A DNA stretch of 64,000 bases from Roseibium porphyridii (GTDB taxonomy: Bacteria; Pseudomonadota; Alphaproteobacteria; Rhizobiales; Stappiaceae), in assembly GCF_026191725.2 (NCBI RefSeq), contig NZ_CP120863.1, positions 124,001-188,000 on the forward strand, given 5' to 3'. The position numbers and the translations under genes were made by a program. Shown here one piece after another: positions 25,805 to 33,392 of the stretch. The notes below the pieces were generated by a model, which made no database searches, was not told the origin of the DNA, and worked only from the letters and a program-made list of their open reading frames with translations. The stretch's first letter is position 1; each line of letters opens with the position of its first letter.

Positions 25805-25887
25805 TTCTATTCCCCCGTTGGCATAGTCCCTTGCACCCTTATGCGGAGTGTTCGCTGTTTTACACTTTGCACGGAAAAACGCTCTGG

Positions 25888-25901
25888 TGACACGTGTGTC
25901 A
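25888..25901. promoter_or_regulatory. Inverted repeat TGACAC-GT-GTGTCA upstream of partner-switching operon
   Basis: A perfect 6-2-6 palindrome about 85 bp before the first gene of the minus-strand operon, in its only upstream spacer. The size and symmetry suit a dimeric regulator. No binding factor can be named. Confidence 0.4.
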
Positions 25902-26053
25902 TCAGTAATTCACTTATTTAATAATAGGGTTTCGCTCATTGTCGGCGATATAGCAACAGCAATCGCGTGGAAGGTTTCATGAAATCACGAGGTTAAGCCT
26001 TTTTGGTTTTCTCCCAAGGTTCCAAGTTGCTGCTTCGCCTGTCATCATCAAAC

Positions 26054-26092
26054 CCGAAAACAAGAAAACCCGCCCGGAAATATCCGGACGGG
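26054..26092 (-). terminator. Rho-independent terminator after livK
   Basis: On the minus strand a 10-bp stem with one mismatch (CCCGTCCGGA and TCCGGGCGGG around a TATT loop, 26069-26092) is followed directly by the T-rich TTTTCTTGTTTT. It lies 36 bp after the livK stop and ends the liv transcript. Confidence 0.85.
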
Positions 26093-26127
26093 CTCAATCG
26101 GGTCACCCCGAACAGTGTGTCAGCAAC

Positions 26128-27228
26128 TTACTTGTAGTCGTACTGACCGTCTTTCCACTCATACCAGACATAACCAGGCAGAGAGACGTCGCCCTTGTCG
26201 TCGAAGGACAGGTCGCCGAGAACGGTTGCGAAATCACCGGCGTTCAGAGCACCAACGACAGCATCATAGTCCGTGGACTTTGCAGTCGTTGCAGCAGCCG
26301 CCCATGCCTGGATCGCCGCATAGGTGTACAGAGAGTAGCCTTCTGCGGTTTTGCCGGCATCTTCAAGCGATTTCACGACGGGTGCCGCAATCGGGTTCTT
26401 GCGTGGGTCCGGAGAGAAGGTCATCAATGTGCCTTCGCCGGCCGGGCCGGTGATTGACCAATACTCGTCGGTGACGAGTGCATCGCCGGAAACGAGGATG
26501 GTGTCCATACCCTGGTCAACCATCTGACGCTTCATCAGGCCTGCTTCCGTGTGATAGCCGCCGACATAAAGAACGTCGATGTTTTCCTGCTTCAGCTTGG
26601 AGACCAGCGCGGTGTAGTCCTTTTCACCAGCGGTGTAGGCTTCGTAAAGAGTTTCGTCTTTACCAAGGCTGTTCATCACACCTTTGGTTGCGTCGGCCAG
26701 GCCCTTGCCGTAGGCAGTCTTGTCGTGAACAACGGCAATGTTCTTGTCGCCGAATTCCTCAGCCAGATAAGTACCTGCGACCTGACCCTGCTGGTCGTCA
26801 CGACCGCACACGCGATAGACACCCGGACCAGGACGCTCATCGGTGAATTTCGGGTTGGTAGATGCCGGAGAAATCTGAATGATCCCCTCTTCAGCATAGA
26901 CAGCGGACGCCGGGATGGACGAACCAGAGCAGAAGTGACCCGCCATGAACACGACACCCTTGCCGACCATCTGGTTTGCAACAGCAACGGCCTGTTTCGG
27001 ATCGCAGGCATCGTCGCCCACTTCCAGAACGAGCATTTCGCCATTGACGCCACCGGCGGCATTGATGTCAGCAACTGCTTGCTCGGCACCAGCTTTCATC
27101 TGCGCACCAAAGGACGCGTACTGACCGGTCATCGGACCGGCTGTTGCAATCACGATGTCCGCAATAGCGGCAGTGGACATGGCCACACCGGCAACAGCAG
27201 CAACACTCGCCAATAGATATTTTTTCAT
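26128..27228 (-). CDS. livK: Branched-chain amino acid ABC transporter, periplasmic binding protein
   Basis: Solute-binding protein of the LivJ/LivK type (Leu/Ile/Val-binding). A signal peptide (MKKYLLASVAAVAGVAMSTA, cleaved near AIADI) is followed by the mature start DIVIATAGPMTGQYASFGAQ, typical of the family. GKGVVFMAGHFCSGSSIPAS and FTDERPGPGVYRVCGRDDQQ are characteristic ligand-site blocks. The second ATG of an ATGATG pair is chosen because GGGGAG lies six bases before it; a longer frame upstream would spoil the signal peptide. It lies at the distal end of the liv genes, with a 165-bp gap before it that may carry its own promoter. Confidence 0.94.
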   Translation of the reverse strand: MKKYLLASVAAVAGVAMSTAAIADIVIATAGPMTGQYASFGAQMKAGAEQAVADINAAGGVNGEMLVLEVGDDACDPKQAVAVANQMVGKGVVFMAGHFCSGSSIPASAVYAEEGIIQISPASTNPKFTDERPGPGVYRVCGRDDQQGQVAGTYLAEEFGDKNIAVVHDKTAYGKGLADATKGVMNSLGKDETLYEAYTAGEKDYTALVSKLKQENIDVLYVGGYHTEAGLMKRQMVDQGMDTILVSGDALVTDEYWSITGPAGEGTLMTFSPDPRKNPIAAPVVKSLEDAGKTAEGYSLYTYAAIQAWAAAATTAKSTDYDAVVGALNAGDFATVLGDLSFDDKGDVSLPGYVWYEWKDGQYDYK

Positions 27229-27393
27229 CATTAACTCCCCTGGTTCCAGTTTTCTGGACCATTTTGGACACGAAGCCTGCGCTTCCCAAAACGCCTGCTT
27301 CAATTTTGGCCGCGGTCAGAACGATTCTTATCTTATTTCGCCCAAAACCCAGCCGGTTCCCCATGGGCACACAATATGCGCCCCTGGAATTCT

Positions 27394-27762
27394 TCAGCCC
27401 TCAGCGTAGCGGTCAGATTGTCCTTCACGCAACCGCCAAGTGAACGGACCTGTTTTTTGGTAAAGCCAAACATACTGTGTTGTCATTTGGTTAGTCCGCG
27501 TATAGCGCCAGCCCCCGAGACCGAAGGCAAGCACAACCAGATAGTCCACAATCAAATAGTGCACGGACAACAGCGAGCCTTCAAAAAGGGCAAAGGTCAG
27601 GAACCTGATTGCCAGCGTCAACAGGAACAGGAACCACAACAACACCAAAATCGGACGCCAGGTGTTGGCGCAGGCACGTCCCGTCATCCAGGCCGCACCG
27701 CCTCCGAGCCCGCACAGCAGGATCAAAAAGACGCCTATGTTCGTTTCGTAGAGAATACCCAT
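27394..27762 (-). CDS. Small membrane protein of liv operons (DUF6867-like)
   Basis: A 122-residue protein with about three membrane helices (NIGVFLILLCGLGGGAAWMT, then PILVLLWFLFLLTLAIRFL, then VHYLIVDYLVVLAFGLGGW) and a short basic tail ending in WRLREGQSDRYAEG. It lies 10 bp after livF. AGGAGG six bases before the ATG at 27762 fixes the start. Proteins of this size and topology are common after livF in alphaproteobacteria, but their function in transport is not known. A role in assembling or regulating the permease is inferred from position. Confidence 0.75.
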   Translation of the reverse strand: MGILYETNIGVFLILLCGLGGGAAWMTGRACANTWRPILVLLWFLFLLTLAIRFLTFALFEGSLLSVHYLIVDYLVVLAFGLGGWRYTRTNQMTTQYVWLYQKTGPFTWRLREGQSDRYAEG

Positions 27763-27772
27763 GTCGCGCCTC

Positions 27773-28504
27773 CTAGTGCCTCCCGCCTTCAAGGTAAGCT
27801 GCCTGCACGTCTTCACGCGCCAGCAGTTCCTTGCCGGTTCCGGACATGGTGATCTTGCCGTTCACCATCACATATCCACGGTGCGCCAGTTTCAAGGCAT
27901 GATAGGCATTCTGTTCCACCAGAAACACCGTCAGACCGTCGCTCTGGTTGAGATCCCTGATCGCATCGAAAATCTGCTTCACAATGATCGGTGCCAGACC
28001 CAGGGAAGGCTCATCGAGCAGAAGCAAACGCGGCTTGGACATGAGTGCCCGCGCAATGGCGAGCATCTGCTGCTCACCACCCGATAGTGTGCCGCCGCGC
28101 TGGTTGCGTCTTTCCTTCAGGCGTGGAAACAGGTCAAATGCCCGGTCCAGGCTGCCGTCAACGTCCTCGTTGCCGGCCATTTCCGCACCCATGACAAGAT
28201 TCTCCATCACACTCATGCGCGGGAAAATCCTGCGGCCTTCAGGTGACTGCGCAATGGACTTTCGCATGATTTCATGCGTCGGCATGTGTGTAATGTTTTC
28301 GCCGTCATAAAGAACCTCGCCTGACGAGGCATGAGGCGTTCCGCAAATGGTCATCATCAGGGTGGACTTGCCCGCCCCGTTGGCTCCGATCAGGGAGACG
28401 ATCTCTCCATTGTCAACCGTCAGGTCGACACCGCGCAGAGCGATAATCTTGCCGTAATGGGTTTCAACATTGCGGACTTCAAGCAAATGGCTCGGAGCTG
28501 TCAT
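27773..28504 (-). CDS. livF: Branched-chain amino acid ABC transporter ATP-binding protein LivF
   Basis: One of the two ATPases of the liv transporter. Walker A is LIGANGAGKSTLMMTI, the signature is GTLSGGEQQMLAIARAL, and Walker B is RLLLLDEPSLGLAP followed by the switch His region FLVEQNAYHAL. At 243 residues it has LivF length. Its ATG overlaps the livG stop (ATGA), so the two ATPases are translationally coupled and probably work as a heterodimer. Confidence 0.95.
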   Translation of the reverse strand: MTAPSHLLEVRNVETHYGKIIALRGVDLTVDNGEIVSLIGANGAGKSTLMMTICGTPHASSGEVLYDGENITHMPTHEIMRKSIAQSPEGRRIFPRMSVMENLVMGAEMAGNEDVDGSLDRAFDLFPRLKERRNQRGGTLSGGEQQMLAIARALMSKPRLLLLDEPSLGLAPIIVKQIFDAIRDLNQSDGLTVFLVEQNAYHALKLAHRGYVMVNGKITMSGTGKELLAREDVQAAYLEGGRH

Positions 28505-29346
28505 ATGCCGACCTCCTCTTCCACTGCATCTACTTCTTCATCCGGAACGCCGAGGTAGGCGGCAATCACCTTGGGATCATCCTTCACTTCTGGCGCTGTG
28601 CCATCAGAAATCTTTTCACCGTAATCCAGCACCACGACGTGATCGGAAATTTCCATGACAACGCTCATGTCATGCTCGATCAGGAGGATCGAGGTGTCGT
28701 GCTCCTTTCGGATATACTGAAGCAAGGAATTCAGTTCAGCACTTTCCTTGGGGTTCAGGCCGGCGGCCGGCTCGTCAAGGCAAAGTAGTTCCGGACCGGA
28801 ACACATGGCCCTTGCGATCTCAAGACGGCGTTGATCACCGTAGGGCAAATCAGCTGCAGGCGCGTCGGCACGATCAATCAGAGCTGTTTTTTCCAGCCAG
28901 TAGCGAGCCTTGTCGACAGCCTCGCGTTCAGCGCTCCGGAACGATGACAGGCCGAAGATGCCCGCCACCGAATACCCCGAAGCCACCATGAGTGGATTGT
29001 GCTGTGCCACCATCAGGTTTTCCAGCAACGTCATCCCGCCGAATAGGCGAATGTTCTGGAACGTCCGGGCAACCTTTGCACGCGCGGAGATCTGAAAATC
29101 GGGCATGCGCTCCAGGAGATAGTGCTCCCCGTTGGAACGGTTCATCACCACCCGGCCTTCCGTCGGCTTGTAAAAGCCCGTGACGCAGTTGAACACCGTC
29201 GTCTTGCCGGCGCCGTTCGGTCCGATCAGGGCCGTGATATCCCCACGGCCGACATTGAAGGACAGATCGTCCACCGCAACCAATCCACCGAAGCGCATGG
29301 TCAGGTGCTCGATTGTCAGGACGGGGTTGTTGTCCCAGGAGCTCAT
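28501..29346 (-). CDS. livG: Branched-chain amino acid ABC transporter ATP-binding protein LivG
   Basis: Second liv ATPase. Walker A is LIGPNGAGKTTVFNCVTGFY, the LivG-specific insert around RTFQNIRLFGGMTLLENLMV is present, the signature region reads DLPYGDQRRLEIARAM, and Walker B is LLCLDEPAAGLNP, followed by LIEHDMSVVMEI. It overlaps livM at its start and livF at its end by four bases each. It is slightly longer (281 residues) than many homologues because of an acidic C-terminal tail (DEEVDAVEEEVGI). Confidence 0.95.
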   Translation of the reverse strand: MSSWDNNPVLTIEHLTMRFGGLVAVDDLSFNVGRGDITALIGPNGAGKTTVFNCVTGFYKPTEGRVVMNRSNGEHYLLERMPDFQISARAKVARTFQNIRLFGGMTLLENLMVAQHNPLMVASGYSVAGIFGLSSFRSAEREAVDKARYWLEKTALIDRADAPAADLPYGDQRRLEIARAMCSGPELLCLDEPAAGLNPKESAELNSLLQYIRKEHDTSILLIEHDMSVVMEISDHVVVLDYGEKISDGTAPEVKDDPKVIAAYLGVPDEEVDAVEEEVGI

Positions 29347-30677
29347 CCGTGACCCTCCTGCACCAGATCGGAACTGATCCCCTTGCCTTTCTTGCCACTC
29401 AACGTGATCGAAGGATTACGGGTGGAGATCAGGCCGCGAGGTTTCCAGACCATGATGATGACCATCAAGAGACCGAAAACGAGCATGCGGTATTCTTCCA
29501 GGCCGCGGAAAAACTCAAACCCGCCAATCATCACGATCGCGGCAATGACAACGCCGATCTGGCTGCCAAGGCCGCCCAGCACGACGATTGCGAGGATCAC
29601 CGCCGATTCGATGAAGGTGAAACTCTCCGGGGAAATGAACCCCTGGCGTGTCGCAAAGAAAGATCCGGCAAAACCACCGAACATCGCACCGAGAGCAAAT
29701 GCGGTCAGCTTGGTGTTGGTGGTGTTGATGCCGAGCGAGCGACAGGCAATTTCATCTTCGCGCAAAGCTTCCCAGGCGCGTCCAACCGGCAGTTTGCGAA
29801 GCCGCATCGTCACGAAGTTCGTGATCAGCGCCATCAGCAGGATGAGGTAATAAAGGAAGATGATGCGGTGGATCGAGCTGAATTCCAGTCCGAACGTGTC
29901 CGCGAACCCGCCTTCCCCTCGTGTGAATTCGATGCCGAAGAAGCTCGGGCGCGGGATGCCGGAGATGCCGTCAGGACCACCGGTGAACTCATACCAGTTG
30001 AGCAGCACGACCCGAATAATTTCACCGAATGCCAAGGTTACGATAGCGAGATAATCACCGCGCAATCGCAACACCGGAAACCCGAGAATGATGCCCCAGA
30101 ATGCCGCCAGAATGCCGGCGAGCGGGAGGCAGATCCAGAAGGAGAAGCCAAAGTACTCCGCCAACAACGCATACGAATAAGCTCCGACTGCGTAGAATGC
30201 GACGTAACCAAGGTCGAGCAACCCGGCCAGTCCGACGACGATATTCAATCCCCAGCCAAGCATGACATAAGTTGTCACCAGAATGGCGAGGTCGAGATAT
30301 TGCCTTGAGCCGCGTGCGCCATAAGCGGACATCAGCAGGAACGGCAGAACCACCGCCAGCACCAGGAAGATCGGCATGGCGTATTTGCCGAGCGGCGCAA
30401 GCGACTGCAAATTCGGCATCAGGCTGCCGGCCGTCTGAGTCACGGGTGTTTCCGCTTTCCAGACGAAGAGGTTCAGAAGCAGACGACCGCCAAAAACGAT
30501 GGCCACCGCAACTGCAACAGCTCCCCAGCGGTAGACGATGCCGAGCTGACCCCCAAGGCCGCTGGCGACTTCAGCCTTCATGCCGATGAGGACTGCAAAG
30601 AGTGCGAGCGCAATCAAACCACCCGCCGCTGCATCCTTCACCGAATCCATGAAGAAGTTATCGGATTTCACTGACAT
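29343..30677 (-). CDS. livM: Branched-chain amino acid ABC transporter permease LivM
   Basis: Integral membrane permease with many hydrophobic helices and the LivM hallmark stretch GLNIVVGLAGLLDLGYVAFY. GRAWEALREDEIACRSLGIN is the cytoplasmic loop that contacts the ATPases. At 444 residues it is a long LivM: an extra N-terminal segment of about 100 residues (two helices and a linker) precedes the conserved core. It starts four bases after the livH stop. A cytoplasmic tail rich in basic residues ends the protein. Confidence 0.94.
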   Translation of the reverse strand: MSVKSDNFFMDSVKDAAAGGLIALALFAVLIGMKAEVASGLGGQLGIVYRWGAVAVAVAIVFGGRLLLNLFVWKAETPVTQTAGSLMPNLQSLAPLGKYAMPIFLVLAVVLPFLLMSAYGARGSRQYLDLAILVTTYVMLGWGLNIVVGLAGLLDLGYVAFYAVGAYSYALLAEYFGFSFWICLPLAGILAAFWGIILGFPVLRLRGDYLAIVTLAFGEIIRVVLLNWYEFTGGPDGISGIPRPSFFGIEFTRGEGGFADTFGLEFSSIHRIIFLYYLILLMALITNFVTMRLRKLPVGRAWEALREDEIACRSLGINTTNTKLTAFALGAMFGGFAGSFFATRQGFISPESFTFIESAVILAIVVLGGLGSQIGVVIAAIVMIGGFEFFRGLEEYRMLVFGLLMVIIMVWKPRGLISTRNPSITLSGKKGKGISSDLVQEGHG

Positions 30678-30680
30678 GGA

Positions 30681-31616
30681 TCAGACCTTCTCCACTTCCG
30701 GCTTGCCGAGCAGACCTTCGGGCATGAAGATCAGAACGATTGCAAGGATGGAGAAAGCGGCGACGTCCTTGTATTCGACCGAGAAGTAGCCGGACCAGAA
30801 CGTTTCGATCAGGCCAATCAACAAACCGCCCAGCATTGCACCAGGAAGCGATCCGATCCCGCCAAGCACCGCTGCGGTGAAGGCTTTAACGCCTGCAAGA
30901 AAGCCAATGTAGAAGTCGATCACACCGTAGTAGAGCAGGAACATCAAGCCGGCGACCGAGGCGAGGCCAGCCCCCATGACGAAGGTCAGCGAAATCGTGC
31001 GGTCAACATTGATACCAAGCAAGGACGCCATTTTGCGGTCCTGTTCGCAAGCCCGCTGCGCGCGCCCGAGAGACGTTTTGTTGATGAGCAGCGTGAAACC
31101 GATCATCAGAGCCACGGTGACAACAATGATCAGGATCTGGGTATAAGACAGCTGAACAATAAAACCGGATCCGTCGGCACCGCCATCAGTCAGTGTGAAA
31201 CCGCCGGAAATCAACGGCTGCAACGGCTTGTTGCGTGCGCCTTGAGAGATCTGGACGAAGTTTTGCAGGGCAATGGACGCACCGATCGCGGTGATTAGCG
31301 GCGCCAGGCGGAACGAGCCGCGCAAGGGCCGATAGGCAATGCGTTCAACCGTCCAGCCCCAGGCAGCCGTCAGCGCCATGGATACGATCAGGACACCGAT
31401 CAGTGCCAGAATCAAAAGCGCCACGGGCAAGGATGCCGTAATGCCGAGGGTTACAATAAAAATCAGCGCGATAAACGCGCCGACCATGAAGATATCACCA
31501 TGAGCAAAGTTGATCATTCCGATGATGCCGTACACCATCGTGTAACCGATGGCGATCAGGCCATAGATCGAACCCAGCGTCACGCCATTGATCAGCTGCT
31601 GAAGAAAGTATTCCAT
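30681..31616 (-). CDS. livH: Branched-chain amino acid ABC transporter permease LivH
   Basis: First gene of the liv operon. The 311-residue membrane protein carries the LivH hallmark GSIYGLIAIGYTMVYGIIG followed by MINFAHGDIFMVGAF, the ATPase-contact loop RAQRACEQDRKMASLLGINV, and a second copy of the fold near FLAGVKAFTAAVLGGIGSLP. All match the canonical permease. It forms a heterodimer with LivM. The upstream spacer is shared with the divergent HTH gene. Confidence 0.95.
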   Translation of the reverse strand: MEYFLQQLINGVTLGSIYGLIAIGYTMVYGIIGMINFAHGDIFMVGAFIALIFIVTLGITASLPVALLILALIGVLIVSMALTAAWGWTVERIAYRPLRGSFRLAPLITAIGASIALQNFVQISQGARNKPLQPLISGGFTLTDGGADGSGFIVQLSYTQILIIVVTVALMIGFTLLINKTSLGRAQRACEQDRKMASLLGINVDRTISLTFVMGAGLASVAGLMFLLYYGVIDFYIGFLAGVKAFTAAVLGGIGSLPGAMLGGLLIGLIETFWSGYFSVEYKDVAAFSILAIVLIFMPEGLLGKPEVEKV

Positions 31617-31930
31617 ATTGTTCTTGTTACCCCCGGAGGCTATTGCCGCTTTTTTAGCGAGGCCTTTTTTGCCTTCATGAAGAAATCATTACCAAGACCA
31701 ATTTGGCGTGACAATTCCTCTCGCGATAACCGCTTGAGAAAAACACATTTCTCCGTTTTTTGCGCAAATCAGGAAAATTTTCTCGGCAAAGACCCATTCT
31801 TGCCTTTAAAAGCCCAGCTCGGTGCCGCGCAAGGTCTGAGCTGCGCAACCTCACAACACAGGCTGCCTTCGCTGTTAGGCTTGTGCGATGCGCTGATTGA
31901 CCGTTAGTGTTCCGACAAAAAGCAGGACAG
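31617..31930. promoter_or_regulatory. Divergent promoter region between livH and the HTH-regulator gene
   Basis: About 310 bases that must contain promoters for both divergent units. T- and A-rich runs lie on the livH side (around 31650-31670 and 31740-31800). I found no clear operator, riboswitch or small gene in it. An in-frame GTG at 31907 would extend the HTH gene into this region. Confidence 0.5.
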
Positions 31931-32812
31931 ATGTTGCCGGAAAACGAACCCTCCGCCCCCCAGTTCTTGACCACCAAGGAAGTGGCCGACCTGTTGCGGG
32001 TCAAAGAGCGCAAGGTCTATGATCTTGCAGCTGCAGATGAAATTCCCCACCGGCGGATCACCGGGAAACTTTTGTTTCCATCTGTCGAACTTCATGCCTG
32101 GATCGAAGGATCCGGCGAAATCAAGCCTGCTGTGCGGCCCGATGTGCTGGCAGGATCTCATGACCCCCTTTTGGATTGGGCAATCCGGGCCTGCGGATGC
32201 GGTTTGGCAACGCTGTGCAACGGAAGCCGAGACGGCCTGATAAAATTCGAGGCCGGCACAGCCGCGCTCGCAGGCATTCATCTGCCGGAAGAGAATGGCT
32301 GGAACATTGCTTCGGTGGAGACACTTGGCGTTTCCGACACCGTTCTGATCGCCTGGGCTGTACGAAAACGTGGTCTTCTTGTTTCGACCGACGACGAAGC
32401 CAGTGTTCCGTCCATCGCCAGCTTAAGGGGCAAGCGATTTGCCATGCGGCAACCAGGGGCAGGCGCTGCATTGCTGTTCTCCAGACTTCTTGACGATGAA
32501 GGACTGAGTGAAAACGACCTTGCCTGCAGCAAGGATTACGCTCACACGGAAAACGAGGCTGCGGCCATGGTGGCTGCCGGGGAGGCAGACGCCGCCCTTG
32601 GGCTCCAGTCCATGGCTCGGCAATTCAAGCTTGCTTTCATACCGCTGATCGACGAACGATTTGATCTTCTCATCGACAGGCGCTCTTTTTTCACCGCGCC
32701 TGTTCAGACGCTTTTCGCATTTGCACGCTCGCAGGACTTTCAAGACAAGGCTGAAGCGCTTGGCGGGTATTCCCTTGAAGAGACGGGTACCGTGCGCTGG
32801 CTGTCGGCATAA
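31931..32812 (+). CDS. Excisionase-type HTH fused to periplasmic-binding-like ligand domain
   Basis: One-component regulator of about 293 residues. A MerR/excisionase-like winged helix at the N-terminus (FLTTKEVADLLRVKERKVYD, then IPHRRITGKLLFP) is joined to a type 2 periplasmic-binding-like domain (LGVSDTVLIAWAVRKRGLLV, LRGKRFAMRQPGAGAALLF, AGEADAALGLQSMARQF). Related fusions are annotated as molybdate- or tungstate-type sensors, but ligand residues cannot be judged here. The ATG at 31931 is preferred; a GTG eight codons upstream is possible. trmO follows 17 bp later, and liv genes are divergent, so it may regulate either. Confidence 0.75.
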   Translation: MLPENEPSAPQFLTTKEVADLLRVKERKVYDLAAADEIPHRRITGKLLFPSVELHAWIEGSGEIKPAVRPDVLAGSHDPLLDWAIRACGCGLATLCNGSRDGLIKFEAGTAALAGIHLPEENGWNIASVETLGVSDTVLIAWAVRKRGLLVSTDDEASVPSIASLRGKRFAMRQPGAGAALLFSRLLDDEGLSENDLACSKDYAHTENEAAAMVAAGEADAALGLQSMARQFKLAFIPLIDERFDLLIDRRSFFTAPVQTLFAFARSQDFQDKAEALGGYSLEETGTVRWLSA

Positions 32813-32829
32813 CAAACAGGCAATACAAG

Positions 32830-33303
32830 ATGAGCGACGTCCGTCCCCACGAAATCATGGTTCCCACGACCGCCCCCGATGATGCCCGACTTCGTTTCAT
32901 CGGTAAAATCCACACACCCTGGAGCGATCGCAAGGACTGTCCAAGGCAGGGAAAGATCGATGGACCGGAATGCCGGATCGAGATCTTTGAGCCTTGGGTT
33001 CCGGCACTGAAAGGCATTGAGGACTACGACCGGATCGAAATCCTTTATTGGCTCGACAAGGCGCGGCGTGACCTCGTGGTACAGAATCCGGGCCATAGTG
33101 ACAGTGTTTTCGGCACGTTTGCCCTCAGATCTCCAGTAAGACCCAATCCGATAGGTACGGTCCTGGCGAAACTCGTATCAGTTGACGGAGCAACCTTGGT
33201 TGTGCGGGGTCTTGATTGTCTCGACGGCACACCATTGCTGGATCTGAAACCGGACCGATGCGCCTTCTCACCCAAAGCTTCGCCAAAGCCTGCAGCAACT
33301 TAA
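32830..33303 (+). CDS. trmO: tRNA (t6A37) N6-methyltransferase TrmO (TsaA/YaeB family)
   Basis: Beta-barrel SAM enzyme that methylates N6-threonylcarbamoyladenosine 37 of tRNA-Thr. The family core is clear: FIGKIHTPWSDRKDCPRQG, YWLDKARRD and the signature FGTFALRSPVRPNPIG, then LDCLDGTPLLDLKP. At 157 residues it is the single-domain short form, lacking the C-terminal domain of E. coli TrmO. It sits 17 bp after the HTH/binding-protein regulator. The family also includes uncharacterised members, so tRNA as substrate is by homology. Confidence 0.88.
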   Translation: MSDVRPHEIMVPTTAPDDARLRFIGKIHTPWSDRKDCPRQGKIDGPECRIEIFEPWVPALKGIEDYDRIEILYWLDKARRDLVVQNPGHSDSVFGTFALRSPVRPNPIGTVLAKLVSVDGATLVVRGLDCLDGTPLLDLKPDRCAFSPKASPKPAAT

Positions 33304-33392
33304 GCGATTCCCTTTGGTCAACTTGACAAGTTTCACGCGGGACCGACAATCCCGCCAAAAGCCGTTCGGGTGAGCGGCGACGGGAGGTATTT

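Noticed and set aside
29313..30308. 331-residue open frame opposite livM
   Set aside because: Composition is polar and patternless, and livM on the other strand has clear permease motifs.
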